Shown here: piece by piece, positions 1-13,685 of the stretch
Numbering within the stretch: position 1 is the stretch's first letter
Layout of the letters: every line of letters begins with the position of its first letter
DNA from: Vanilla planifolia
Lineage: Eukaryota; Streptophyta; Magnoliopsida; Asparagales; Orchidaceae
Direction: 5' to 3'
Length of the DNA stretch: 64,000 nucleotides
NCBI GenBank assembly: GCA_023846275.1
Contig: CM043872.1
Coordinates: 27,518,670-27,582,669, forward strand
Program-made: the position numbers and the translations under genes
Notes under the pieces: model-generated
The model's input: the letters and a program-made list of their open reading frames with translations, nothing else
Told to the model about the DNA's origin: nothing
The model's database searches: none

Positions 1-2283
1 TTTTGTTCCATTGGGTTTGTTTAATAAACATTAAGTTTAGTTTTAAAAAACAAGCCATGTACGTTTGAAGATAGTAAAATATTGATTTTCAAAGTACATT
101 GGAGTGTTCAACAAGCTTCAAGAATAGAAGACATGAGTATCAAAATTGAAAATAGTTTCTTTTTTACTAAATAGAATATTAGCTTATTAATTATTAATCA
201 TAAGACACATCTTCCTATTCTTATCACTTTCAAATCTCAATTAAATATCTAAATTTATTAAATCCTTTCCTTGATTTAGAAATCATGTAGGATTCAATTT
301 TTCACTCAATCCTTTCTTTAGTTAAACCTATCTTATGCATCTTTAACAAATTTCATTTTGCTTAAATTAAAAAAATTAAAATCTTACAAAATAATAATAT
401 CACAATTTACTTAATTCTTTCTTTAATTTAAGAAACATATTAGATTCTATTTTTCACTCAAATCCTTTCTTAGCATGAATTCTTCTTGTGCATCTTTACT
501 AAATGTTGTGTTAAGCCAATTGTTAAACTTTGGATAAATTAGAACAAATAATATTGCAAAAATTTTAATAATTAAAAAAAAATTATCTTAGCCACATCTG
601 GAACACATGCCCAAGTGCAAAGCTCTAGGACTGAGCAAGCCCGAAAGAGCACTCGCACATATAGGTCACAAGACAGACAGCTGAATGAAATCAGGTCAAG
701 CTCGATCTTGGCCACTGTACATCCTAAACCTGGTTGGGGTACGACAAAGGATTGAACTAGGCTAAACTCTAATCAAGAATGTAAATCGGGTAAGACCCAT
801 AACCATTACGAATGAGCGCAGATGATGACATCCTAAGTGCACAAGAGGGAGCCAGTCCCAATTTGGCTCGCAAGATCTATGCACAAAAAATATTATAAAG
901 CATAAAATATTTTTCTTTTAAGCAATGTGGGACTAACTTCCATCCAGCATTCTACTGCAAAAGCATGAGTTATATATAACCATCCGATCTACGATCTGAT
1001 GGTACCTGTTTCACCTGCTATAAGCGCTCAACTCGGGCTAGAAATCGGACGGCCAAGATCACGCTTGACTTCATCAGATGACTTTGTTTATTTCCGCCTT
1101 TTGAAATAATCTATCCTTTAATTGGATGACCCAGCTCTCTCTATGTTTGAATCTCATGGCTGAGATCGTTCTTGCCTTTACCGCTGATTAATCGAACGAT
1201 ATAGAACTCATTCGACTTGATTCGAATAACTCGAATCTAATCCATCTTGATTCAACAACCGTCCATAACTCATGTGCTTTTACACCATTTGATCTAACAA
1301 TCGAGAACGTCTCCAATTGAATCCAATGATACTGTTCAATCCTACATAATGGCTAATTTATTGGCTGTTATTTGTATCGTTGTGTTAGCCGTTTTGGAAA
1401 AAACATATTTTAAGCTGTTTGGAAATACTTTTTAAATTGTTTGCTAGTAGCTTTTGAAACATCTTTTCCTTAAGTTATTAACGACTATGGTAAATTTTTT
1501 TCTATATAAACCTATCCTTTATTAATGAAATAAATAATAAACATGTACAAGATTTTAACATCTCAAAGAAGTATTTTATCATATTCTACAGAATAAATTT
1601 CTTTTAGCAACACCTACAACTTACGACTATTCAAAATTTCAAATTCTTCCAGCTAAATCTAATTCTTCTAAGCTTTCATTTTCTCAATTCTCTTCATAAT
1701 TTTGGACTCTGTGTCCTTCTATATTCATCAACAAGCATATGAAAATTTATATATTTTTATATGGAATTTATTTCTTATTATATTTTTCTTTTTTCATTGG
1801 GTTAAGTGGCTCAACATTTGCACCAGAGTTCGGTTTGATCTTGTACAAAAATCGAGTTTGGGTTAAACTCGTAAAAGTCCGGGTTATAGTTGAACCCACA
1901 AAAGCTAGTAGATTGGAGGTGAACCATAAAAAAAAATCTCAAATAAGTTGAAGATAAACTGTAAGAAAAAACGTCAAGTTGTAACTCTTTTACTAGTAAA
2001 ATTTTTCATTATCTAGATTGAGGATTGACATAGGTTCTAGTTTGAACCGAAATATCTAAAAATTCAATATACCATTTCAACATTTATTTTCATTTTTCTT
2101 AATAATAGAAATTATAAATTAATATATTTATAAATAAAAATTTTTTACAAGTATAAAATTACTTTATAAAAACATTTAAATTAAATACAATCTTAAAAGT
2201 AGCAAAAATATTTTAAAATGCACAACTCACCCTTCTCTTGTAGGATTTACACACTAATTTTTACTTTATCACTCTCTATCAAT
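1..2283 (+). mobile_element. Old LTR of a plant LTR retrotransposon (copy A, cut by the left window edge)
   Basis: This block aligns along most of its length with 13686-15640, which lies in the same orientation. Shared landmarks are a GC-richer central part (about 590-1340), the phrase CCTAAGTGCACAAGAG near 831 matched near 14403, a TATA-like CTATATAAACC near 1502, and a GGTTCTAGTTTGAACC-like stretch near its 3' end. A TTTGGTATTAGAG stretch at about 2284 resembles the initiator-Met tRNA primer-binding site TGGTATCAGAGC. This would set the LTR end and the plus orientation. The two copies differ at many positions, so the element is old. It is broken and non-coding. The superfamily is not certain; a Copia-type element is my first guess. 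Confidence 0.6.
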
Positions 2284-3060
2284 TTGGTATTAGAGTAATC
2301 TTCGTGGTGTTTCAATCATCAAGACGATCTACTGACGACCCTTTTATTTCCTCAATTGCTACATTTCTGTCGCATTCAATTCTTCCAATTGGCTTCACTT
2401 CTACTCTTAATAAGTTTTTGGCAATGGAAAAACAAAGAAAAAGGAAAAAAAAGTTGCCTCGGGTGTTATTTTGTCGATCACCACCAGTGGCTCTTGACTG
2501 CTGCAACTAGTTGCACACACTTACTACTGTAGGCCTACGTCCCACATGCCATCCACATGCACGACACCACTTGTCTACGCAACATCAGTATGAGTGCCCT
2601 CAGCCATTCTTCATGTTTATACTCCTCAATGCTCTTCTGCACCACTGCCATTTGAGTTTCCATGCCTTCTGATTGCGGATCTCGAAAGCCTTAACACCGC
2701 TACTGCTTTTCCTGCCTCAAAAGTGATGAATCGATTTCAAGGAAACCTAATCGCTTGAACCAAATTAACCCTTCTAGCACTCCAAACTTGCACGTGCCTA
2801 GTGCATGCGCTCGAGCAGCTAAGTCAAACATGATCCGACCCGATTGCAAACAATACTCACTGATGAACTAGTACATACTTTGCAAATGTTTGATCAAAGC
2901 TAAACCACTCTGATAAAATGCCAAACTGAATTAGCACCAGAATGCCGAACTGCAAGCGTTCTACAAGTGAGCTACTTGAGTGCAGAACTGCCTAACTGAA
3001 TTGATCAACCATAGCAACTTAACCAAACCAGTTTCTTTTCTTATTTCAAATTCAATTTGG
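2284..3060 (+). mobile_element. Decayed internal region next to LTR copy A
   Basis: The sequence begins with the primer-binding-site-like motif and then becomes richer in GC than the flanks to about 3010. No protein domain is recognisable on either strand and no long open frame is conserved. I read it as the start of the internal part of the same retroelement, heavily decayed. The right limit is arbitrary and is placed where base composition falls back to AT-rich. Confidence 0.35.
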
Positions 3061-3538
3061 TAAGTGCATTTCAAAAATGTTTTTCAAAACTTTTTATCAA
3101 ATTTTTAATTAGATTTTTCTCCATCAACCGTGATACTAAAAATTTAAATGTTTAACATGATCACAAGAACGATGCTAAGTTTGATAAAAATTCACTAAAA
3201 ATATAACTCTGTGAGAAAATTTTCTCTTAGTATGGTAAACTAATGTAAGAAAAACTACAATAAATGATACTCAACTGATTTAATATATCATTCTTATTTA
3301 TTTTATATTTTGAGTTGATTTAGATTGCAATTGGTCATTTATAAGGTCCATAAGAGTTTTTAATTATTTTTACAAATTTTCATATTTTTTAAATTATTTT
3401 ATTAGAAATATTATTTTTATTATTTGCGTTTTAGTTTATGCCCCACATTGTAGTCTATTTAAAGCATTAATACTGAACAAGAAAAGAAATATTGGTTTAT
3501 TTTTCTTTGGCTTCAAAAAACTATGATTTTTTTTATAA

Positions 3539-3840
3539 TGCATGCGTACGCATCTCTATCTTATGATCTATGTTCCTTTGTTTGCAACCTAAAGTTATCC
3601 GTATTGCGATTCAGATCTATCTTCACCGACACTGTCATCTTTTTATCATGCATGCGTGCACATATTTCGAATTTCAATATAAAGATATCCGAGTTGCGAC
3701 TCGAATTTACTCTATTAATATTCATCCTTTTATTATACATGCATACACATCCTTAAGTTGTCATCTAAGTTCCTTCGAATTGTGATTTGAAGACATCTGA
3801 GTTGAAATTCAGATTTATCTCAATTATTGTCGTCATCCTC
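3539..3840. repeat. Threefold degenerate tandem repeat (~90-110 bp units)
   Basis: Units begin near 3539, 3649 and 3739, each with a TGCATGC/CATGCATAC-type start, a middle GAGTTGCGACTCG or related phrase, and a T-rich end with CATCCTTTT or GTCATCTTTTT. Short palindromes (TGCGTACGCA; CGAGTTGCGACTCG) recur at matching places. Short open frames across it are by-products of the repeat. Confidence 0.6.
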
Positions 3841-6690
3841 ATCATCATTGCTTTCCATCTCAGGTCCAATTCCTCCTACCCTTTCTCCATCAATAAGTAT
3901 TATAATGAATAATAAATTCCAACAATGTAAGGGTTCATTGAAAGTGAAGTCACAAGTGCAAAATATATTATGCCATACACACCACAACAAATGGTGTTTA
4001 AGAAAGATATAATGGAAATTAAATGGAGCTGATAAGATATATTATAAGTAACATCATCTTCAATTTGTGTGGATGTATGTATTAAAGATTGTTGCAAATT
4101 TGTTAAATAAGGATCGAAATAGAATGGTCCAAATGGCATTTTAAATTGTGGACTGAAAAAAAAACTAATTTAAAACCCCAACATGTTTAGGGATGTATAA
4201 CAAAAGCAAAGGATATTCAATACATATCACTAGAAACTAAGCCTTGGATAATAAGTGGTTTCTTCATTGATTATAAAGGCAAAAAAACAATTATTCACAT
4301 TTTCTTGTCCAAACCATAGTCTTAGATAATTTATAATACAACTCATTTTTATGAGATCGGTGGAAGTGCAATATAAAGGAAATAAGAGTGAATATGCTCA
4401 TAAACGTCTCTTATTCATTCATAAAATGTAGAATCATTGGTACAATTGTTGATAAAGATAATAAAAAATGATGAATCGATGAAAAAGCACTCAAATAAAA
4501 TTGATCCATTATCATCTAATAACAATGAAACACAACTTATTGTGCCCAACTTATTGTAGGATGCTAAGATGAAAGGTATGCCAAGATGTTTTGGGAGTTA
4601 TTTTTCCCTCATTTTCAAATTTTTGCAATGTATTTTCATTTATAGCCTTGTTACAACAACTTTCATAATCATTATTGGGCACAATCTTTTTGTCGAAGTT
4701 GATCCTTCACATTGCAACCTTTTTTTTAAAAAGAAATATATTCATAAGGTGAACAAAGTTTAGTTCAAACCATTAAACTAAAGAAGTGGCAAAATTCTAT
4801 CAATTTAGCTCCGTGTTTACCAATCAATGATACTAAGAGGTAGTTCAATTATTCGGTTTAGTATTTGCAAAACCACTTTGACCAATTAAATAAATGATAC
4901 AAACCTCCAAACCTAAATTGAATGGGGTCGATTCAATTCAATGCAAGTACAAAATAAGGCAAGTTTAGCTGATTCTAGAAAGTTTAACAATTGTGAACCT
5001 ACAACATTGAAAAACTGATAACCCTATTGCCTTCACCAATCATGCAAAAGTTTGCAAGAGGCCCTCCGAAAAACATAAGCTCCTTCATAAGCTTTCATGA
5101 CTTAGCCCATGTATTGTCCACTTGGCACAAACACGTCTACGAGGCAACTAGACACCTCAACGACTAAAATTTGTTGTCCGTGACAACTTGGCAACTCACA
5201 ACCCTAAATTCTGGAATCAACAACCTTTCCCATGATTGCAGCTCATGTACTACTTGCAAGCTGCCTTCCCCATGGTTGTGGCCAACTCCACTTGAGATCC
5301 ATGTCATTCAATTTTTATCTTCCTTTATTTCAAGTTTATTCAATTTCACTCCTATAGATTTGCAATTGAAAACAGTAGTGAGCCTATTTGCAATTTCCTC
5401 AAAAAGCTGACAATGTTTTGTTTGTCAATCATGTTTCAAATTGTCTTTTCTAAAGATTTTTCTTCTCAATCTCAAAAAAACATTTTTCACCAAAACTCTA
5501 TCGCTACTAGCACAAATTCATTTTCCAAGAACTCTTTTAAATCCCCCTTTTCAAACCTCCTTTTAAACCCATCAAATTTCCAAACAGAATCCAAATGTTT
5601 AACTTGTTCCATATAATCGTTAAAACAAACAATTTTATGAAGTCCTTTGATATTAGTTGTTGCATCTTTTGATTTGGTCAACATAATCTTTTAGTACTGG
5701 CATCTTTTAGCATTGTAAAGTTCAAATTTCCAGCCTCTATCTTGTATTTTGGATATTTTCATGTCAACTTCATTGATTCAAAACAATAGTTTATTCCTTT
5801 AATTCTAATTTTGATCAAAGTTACCAAATAAGAATGGTTTGGTCGATTTGGTTTCGGTCCAATGGAAAAATTCGACCAGTTTGCTTTCCGATTCTAGTAA
5901 ACCAAAGACGATGAATCTTATTTGGTTTGGTTTGGTCTAATAGAACCAACCATTTCCTACCCCAATATATTAGTCAATACCTTCACAATTCCTCAAAACA
6001 AGGAATCACATTTAACAACTTTGCAAATATCTCAAAACGATAAAACATTGACTATTTCTAATGATTTATAGTTTACTTGCAAAATCAAACTATCACACAA
6101 GCATTAAACATGTTCCAAATTCTTTAAAACAAGATATAAATATGAAATAAATCCGAGAAATACATTGATATCATGAAGGATAAATTAAATCCATTGAGCA
6201 AAATAAATTTTACGATCTCATTGAATTTTCAAAAGGTTAACTAGTTGAGGGTTACAAGAATGAGGCTTTGGCATTAGCATTAATAATGAACTAATTTCTT
6301 TCAAACAAGAATGATACATAGTCTGGTGATAATTAATAAAGAACTCATTTGAGGATCTCACTGAATTTACTGTGATAATGCCACAAAATAGCATTCATCT
6401 CTAAGAATGATACATACTCCAATGGAGAAAAACACATAGAGTCTGAGTGTTTTGTAATTCAAAAGGAGGTTCAAAAACATAGAGTGCCAATCCAACACTT
6501 AAGAATGAACCTTATGATCGATGATCCATTAATGAAAGGGTTACAACAAAAATTATTTATTCGATGAATCGGCCTTTGTTACAACAATTTGTCTGTTTCA
6601 TTATGATGTGCTCATTAAGTGCTAACAAAACTTTAAGCAAAACATCATCAATGCATTCTCTCTGGAATCATATTATGTGTCTAATATATA
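3841..6690. other. AT-rich DNA, probably intron or 3' side of the PFP-beta gene
   Basis: I see no coding exon here on either strand. In particular there is no minus-strand match to the next expected PFP-beta segments (the region after YRNQ, including the GGDDS substrate motif). A TTTGGTTTGGTTTGG-type stretch at about 5920-5940 is low-complexity. If the gene is intact, this is part of an intron of more than 6.7 kb that continues beyond the left edge. Confidence 0.4.
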
Positions 6691-6779
6691 AATCAAAAGT
6701 ATTGTAATATGCAGAATGGAGTGCTTTCTAATAGAAGGCATAATAATAACACCAAATTCCAAGACAGAGCACAAATTAC

Positions 6780-7427
6780 CTGATTTCTGTAAGGGTAAAT
6801 AAACTCTGGTGATAATTCAACATATTTACACTTCATGATACCCGCAGGACCGCCTCTAAACCCGTAAAGAGTGCTTCCCTTAGCCCGATCCTGAAGGTAA
6901 TCTGATAGCAAAACAATTCAAGGATGTTTACGTCAATACAACATTTCTTAGCCACGACACTGCCCCGCGCCATAGGAAACTCGGAGCAAACAGTACACGG
7001 TGAATAGAGAACATAACTCACCAAAAATTCCACAAATAACATTGTGCCCGCCAGGGGCCTGTCCTCCCGACAAGACAACACCAATCTTAAGAGCACCGCT
7101 CGACTCGGATGGATCAGCTACCGTTGGCACTAGCGAGGCGGACGGCTGGCCGAATAGACAAGGGAACAGCTTCGCAATCTCCTCTGTAATGAAACAAAAA
7201 GCCTCCACCTTTGTTCCTCCAAAACAATAACAATCTAGAAGGGCTTAATAGATACAGAAAATGAAACCTGGATTGCCAGCGGCAGAGCTCGGCGGCCCGT
7301 CGACGACTTTGAAGGAAGATTTGAGGACGGACGGGAGTGGAAGCGGATGATTGAGGCGGCTCGTCTGCACCTCGCTGTAAACGGAGGCAAGCCGTCCAGG
7401 AGACGGGCCCTGGCCGTTGATCGCCAT
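6780..7427 (-). CDS. PFP-BETA: Pyrophosphate--fructose 6-phosphate 1-phosphotransferase subunit beta, 5' exons 1-3 only
   Basis: This is the catalytic beta subunit of the cytosolic PPi-dependent phosphofructokinase, which interconverts fructose 6-phosphate and fructose 1,6-bisphosphate. Exons on the minus strand are 7427-7268, 7183-7022 and 6901-6780, all with GT/AG introns (84 and 120 nt). They give residues 1-148 of a protein usually near 565 residues. Visible are GRLASVYSEVQTSRL (11-25), SSAAGNPEEIAKLFP (47-61), the phosphate-binding glycine motif VVLSGGQAPGGHNVICG (89-105) and LYGFRGGPAGIMK (119-131). The ATG is preceded by an in-frame TAA four to nine codons upstream and sits in CCAATGGCG. 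Exon 3 ends in phase 0 at a good donor (CAG|GTAATT). Later exons, including the catalytic GGDDS region, are not seen, so they are either beyond the left edge or lost. Cys62 and Cys132 replace residues I expect to be Asn and Gly. Confidence 0.93.
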
Positions 7428-7680
7428 TGGTCGAGATTTGGCGAGGGAAGGTTAAGCGAGGCAGAGACAGAGAAGAAGAACGGCTAAATGCTGGACACAG
7501 GAGAGGAGTTTGTGGTAGTGATTCAAGATTTATAATCGGTGGCGGAGAATTGCAGTAGGTTAAGAAAGCGCCATTGGGTCCACGCCCTTGTTTGACGATT
7601 TGGTCGGGAAGAGGAGCAACCACACAAGAAGGATCTTTTTTTTTTTTTTTTAAATTGTCGAGTATAAAATATAGCTTCTA
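7428..7680 (-). promoter_or_regulatory. Probable 5' UTR and core promoter of PFP-beta
   Basis: The 200 bases upstream of the PFP-beta ATG are GC-rich (7430-7620), unlike the DNA beyond. A poly-A/T tract sits at 7637-7651 and a TATATTTTATAC-like element at about 7664-7675 on the minus strand. This is a plausible core promoter. An in-frame stop upstream of the ATG marks the GC-rich part as 5' UTR. The transcription start is not determined by sequence alone. Confidence 0.4.
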
Positions 7681-10600
7681 AATAAAAATTAAATTCACAT
7701 AATAACAGTTCAATGACTCGTTAATCTCAAAGCTTTCATAAACTTTTTTAAGCAATCCAAAAAAATTCAAAGGAAAATCGATGCAAGCTTACATTTGAAT
7801 GATATTATGCAAAAAAAAAAAAACATCATTTAAATATCCTCTAATATTTGTAATTAAATCATTCATCATATTTGATTAGTATTAACCTTTGAATTTTAGC
7901 TATATCATAGATTTATTCTAAATTTGTTTTTATCTTTGAGTATATTTCACATATAATATTATTTCTCATATAAGTTAACAATGTTTATCAAATAATATTT
8001 CAAATAAATTACACATTGAAATGTTTCTTTTCAAAGTTCACAAAATTTGATGAAAAAAGAGAGATAGAGGATAGAATACTATGTAATCAATGCTCTTGCA
8101 TTTAATATACATCATTAATGACATGTTTCTACTAAGTTGTTGATGCCCTCAGTGAATTTACAAATGCTTACTATTTGAATTTAGTATAACAAAATAATCT
8201 CAATGAGTCTTTTATTATGTTTAGTGATTTAATGCTGACAAAATAGTGATTGAAAGCAACAAAATACTTATGATGATAAACAAATGGTAAGACTAGAGAT
8301 ACTTTTCAAGCACAATGACCTATTTTGACTAACTTCTAATATGTCGATTGTTTTTTAAATAAAAATTAATATTTTATCTTAGTAGCATCTTTATTTCTTT
8401 TCTTGATTATGAAAATGGATTTTAACATATTGTAAGCATTAACAAGATGATGAGGTCATTATTGTGGAGTAGCATTCTATGCACTATCTTGATTGCCCCA
8501 AGGTATGCCAACCCAAAGACCGAACAATGGTTCAAGGGAGTTAAATTCATGTGTTTTGTATTTGACATCGTTTAAAGGTGATCAAGTTCTTGGAGGAAGA
8601 TAATAATCTCTTCGTGGTTGGTATTGAGCATAAATATGGTGGATGTATAGATATTTTAATTATAAAAAGGATGCCTTTTAGCATTGAAAGATGATTTGTT
8701 TGAGATATGTTTGTGGCAACTAGAACATGAAAAAGCATGCTTAGTTAAGTTTGATGTATCATAGTTTTTACAACTTAAAGTCATATGTTCAAATCTCATC
8801 GAACATGGTTCTACAAATTTTGTCCAATTGAAATACAAAAAAAAATAACAACTTTACATGTAACATAGTCACCATAATGACCCACTAAATCATTTGCATC
8901 CTTTTGGAAAATGGCTAACTTTCTCTGCATTGCAACCTAAACAACATGGACCTACAAAGCAAATGATCAAGAGTATTGCTAATTGGTTTTTTCTGGCTCA
9001 TATTATCATTGATCATAACGAAAAGATGGGGATTATTTGTAAGATTGTACTTGAACTACTAACAAGTACTAACAAGAAAAGATTATAAACATAATAGCAT
9101 ATAAATGAGATAAGAAGTTTATGCTTTTTTAGTTCAACTAATAAGGTTTTAGGCCTTTGGCTAAAAACATAACTTCATTATAAAGATGTTTTTGTAGATT
9201 TTATAACATATCCTTAACTAGCTATGCATTACATAATTAAATTAGTACAATTATAAATATTCAAATAAAAATATGGGATTATCAAGCAACAATTGAAATC
9301 TTTGATTTTTATATTAAAATGTAGTATAACACCTATTATTCAGTTGTGGCCAATGCTTCATTTGAAGAATATTCTTGCTTCTTAATAGCTTCTCAAGACC
9401 AACCCCTTGCCTTCAAGGTATTCTTGAGTTTTTTTTTCTTTAGCTTGGCCCCTTCAGCAATCACCTCAAGACATTGTTCTCGAGACTTAGCTTGCTTCCT
9501 TTAATGCTACCTTCATGTGAAGTAGTCAACCCAATTCTTGTTGCATATATATACTATCACAAATGATATAAAGTTAAAATATAACCATAATTCATCTTCG
9601 ACGTTTTTTGACTCTTTACAATGATTTATGATAATTTTATGTTGTATACTTTGTGTATTATGCGTATAAAGTATTTAGGATTTGATAGTGATAGATGTAG
9701 GTTTCACAAATATCATAACTTTAAATCTATTTTAAAGCCATAATGGAAGAAAAATATAAATTCTTCCTTTTTAAAATCAAAATAATTTAAAATCATATTA
9801 AATCTTCTTTAAAATCAAGGTTCATACATAATCTATTATAATATAATAGAATTCAGAAAGTTTATATATAGTAAAACAAAACTAGTTGTAATAGTTTATA
9901 CAATATAATAAGATAAAATCAAACTGCATGACATAAGTTAGGTTCCATCCTACTTAATGCTCTCCTAGAGTTTCATATTGTGTCCCATGATCCAAACATA
10001 AGTTATGTCCTATCTCAATGTTGTGTCCAATGCTAATTTGAAAGTATTAGTTCATAAAATAGACTAAACCAATTATCATTAGCTTAATAATAAAAGTTGT
10101 GTAGCATATAAATCAAACACATTTTAGGACATATCACATAATAGACTAATCCAAATAATATAGCTTATAAAGGACATTTGAGAAGTATATAAATAAAAAG
10201 TTATATATTTTTTCTTTCTAGAACATCTTGTCTATGTTTTAAAAAAATTGTATGAATTTCTTTTTACACTTGTTTATATTCATTTCATATTTTACTTTTT
10301 TCCCTTAGTTAATTAGACGATGAGTACCTTTAATAATTCAATTTGTTTAGTTTCAATCATCAAAACACATAATTTAAAAAATGACCCTAATTTTAAAACT
10401 CTTAATTCTAAAATAAAGTTTTTAGTTCTTTAAGACAACACATTTGGAATATATCATTTCACACAATAACCTCTCTCTAACATGTCATTCCAAAAGTATG
10501 TTTCAAGTTCTTTAATATAATGCTTATCATTTTCAACTAACTTTTATTCTTATTCTTTTTTTTCTTTTTTTTCAATTCAAAATAATGAACAATTGATTTT

Positions 10601-13600
10601 AAAATAATTTTTTTCTTTATTAGCAATTAATATGACATTACAACATCAATATGCTAATTTATAATAGAAATAAAATAATCCATTATCAATACAATATCAT
10701 GCTTAATTTGAAAATGAATAGATCAATAAAAATACAAGTAAACATTATAAATATCCTTCAAACTTTTTTAAATTAAGTTATACTTCTTAAGATCACTACA
10801 TGTTAATTAGTGATATATCAATTAGAGGAATATAGTATGCAAGGTCTATCTACCATAATTCTCATTTGTAGTGAACTTGCTTTAGAATGAATCTCAGAAT
10901 GCATGTCTCGCAATGATCCTTACCTTCTTTGATGGTGTTAAACATGTATGGTGACCAATCTTGACCTTCTTAACTCTTTGGTTTTCATAAGCATGTTTTA
11001 AAATAAAACCATGACAATATTGTTTTTCAAACCATCTGCATATTCAACTTAAAAGTCATTGAAATCCTATCATATTTTGTAAACAATTTCAAAGCTACAA
11101 AGAAAATCAGTAAAAACAACCTTTTATTTAAAAATTAATGAAAGAAACTATAAAACATCTTAAAATTATTTCAAGTGCCATATTATTACAACCGTAATAA
11201 ATTAACAATAAGTATGTATTATCGAAATACATAAGATAAACTAAACAAGTTCACACCAAAATAAATGTAAAAGTAAGCTGCTAACGCAGTAGCTACACAA
11301 CTAATAATAAAAGAAATATAACATCTAAGTCAAATGGTCATGATTCTAACACTCATTATTTTATAGTAATCCCTTATTAATTATCATCTTAACTTAAAAG
11401 TATTTAGCTAAAAGCAAGCTAAGCCAAGCAGTCATTAACATAATAGAAAAAACATATATTCATATGTATAAATATGTAAAGTAATATAATTTTGAATCAA
11501 ATCACATACTATGTCAATTACAAATATGTAACATAATATATAACATAAATGAGCAACATAAAAAAGGATCAATTTTTATGTAATAGTTTTTAATTTGTTT
11601 ATTTTTTTATCTCAATTTAGAATTAATTTAAGATAAGGTTTTTTCATAATAAATTGAGTTTATTTCTCATAACACATCATTATGAGAAAATAATCCTAAT
11701 GAATAGTTATGTCAATTTATCTTTGAAGTATATTATTTCAGAATGGTAGTCACCTTGACAACAATTTATCTTTTTATATTTTGAATATTATCTTCTTTTT
11801 ACCAATACTTGTTATTATATTCTTATCCTTTTTCTCTTTTCATATCTTTATTTTTTTAATGATAATTATCATAAAATATATTTTATATAATATGTTATGT
11901 GCTAACATTAAAAAAATATAATAATAAAATGTTCTATACATAAATGTCAAATCAAGTATTCATAACATATCATTACAAACATAGAAAAAATCAACCTCAA
12001 GTTTATTATATTAATTCTTTTCCTAATCAAGTCATTGAGCTTCAAATAGTATTATATTAAACACATGCATATATATATGTATGCCTATTTAACTTACAAT
12101 TTCTAAGTAGTTATAATGCAATAAAATAGATCTTAAAATGTATTATTTCTTTCTCATTACTACTACAATACTTGTATATTAATGTTTCCCAAATTTTCAA
12201 ATCTCCATCTCGATTATCTTGTTAGATTGCAAAAGTCACTCAATAACCAACTTCTCTCACTTCTTCTAAGCCTTAGTCATGACTTCTTCCAAATTATTAT
12301 TTATAAAGTTATATTATTATACATATTCTATAAAATTCTAAAGTAAATATCAAAGTTAATAATAGCACTATAATAATAAAGTATGAGTAGTCAAAATAAC
12401 AACGTACCAATGAATTTCAGTAATAAACTATGAGATTAAGAATACTCATCAATAAAATACATATATTATGAAAGTATATTAATGATATGTATTATTCTAT
12501 CATTATAAAATTATATCTTTATTCTATTCAATTTTTAAAATAAGCCAACACATTAATTATGACTATTAAAAAGAAAAATTAATGTAAATGAATAAAAATA
12601 AAGGTTCAAATATAAGAGCATTCACTGTAGTTACGACAACTACTACTAACCATTTTTCTACGAGTAAAACGCAAAAGAATAGTGATCAGTGTAAGAAGGA
12701 ATGACACATAATAAAAATGATAAAATTTACAACCTAAACTATTTCTAAAAAGTTCAAAAAAGATAAAAATATGACTAACTTTTCTTTAAGTTGATGAAAG
12801 TCTATCTCTTATTATAAGTCCAAAGAAGATACTTATGAGGTAAAACAAAAGAAACTATTTATCATCTAAATTCAAATAAAGAAAGAACTTATAAGTATTA
12901 TTATTAACATTAGAAGTGAGAAAAAAAATCTAATATTAGAAAGTCTTGTGATGAGATTAAATTTAGATATTACACCACATCCAAGATTTTATTCTCTTAA
13001 TTGGTATCATAAAAACTCAAAGACAAGTGTTGAAAAATAATATAAAATAAAATTTATCATAAAAATACAATATTGATAAGGTTATCAATCAAGTATAATT
13101 TAGATGTTTGTTAAGTTATATTATGAGATCAATACAAATTTGTTCATTATATCATTTATTATCGACAAGAACAACATTTATTTATGAGGGATGGACAACA
13201 CTTCTTTTTAATGTAAAAAAATATTGATAAAATGTATTGTTGTTGTTAACTAAGTGGTGAGGCTACTAAACATTGTCATAATTATGTTCTATTTATAATT
13301 AAGTTAAAACAAAAAGTTGATGAGATTGATAAAAGTCTTAATTTTTTAAGATCACTCTAAAATATAAAAAAACAAGATCTTGTAAAAAAATTAGTTTATG
13401 TTTAAAAAAAATGTTCAATTTGAATTAAATCATAAAAAGAAGAGACATTTAATTAGGAGATCAATTATAAATTCATTCAATCCTTAAACAATCTACAATT
13501 GAGGAAAAAAATCAAAACAATAGATAAAATAAAAAATCATCATGCAACACAATGTAGTACAAACTGCTTGTGTAACTAAATACAGGGGATCACTAGATGC

Positions 13601-13685
13601 ACATCAAAGCTCACACAACAATACACAAGCAGACAGATACACATGAAGACATTGAAGTGTATGTAGAAAGCAAGTATGAAATGCA
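7681..13685. other. AT-rich intergenic DNA with no recognised gene
   Basis: Six kilobases of very AT-rich sequence. I find no recognisable protein domain and no tRNA. Apart from the SINE-like block at 8690-8850 it holds only poly-A/T runs and short repeats. Small open frames near 8547-9088 show no family resemblance. Confidence 0.5.
8690..8850 (+). mobile_element. Possible tRNA-derived SINE remnant
   Basis: A TTAGTTAAGTTTGAT stretch (about 8740) resembles a degenerate polymerase III A box. TGTTCAAATCTC about 45 bases downstream resembles a B box (GGTTCGAATCC). The block ends at 8837-8847 in an A-rich tail (AAATACAAAAAAAAATAAC). This spacing and order are typical of plant SINEs. Target-site duplications were not established and no second copy was noticed in the window. 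Confidence 0.3.
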
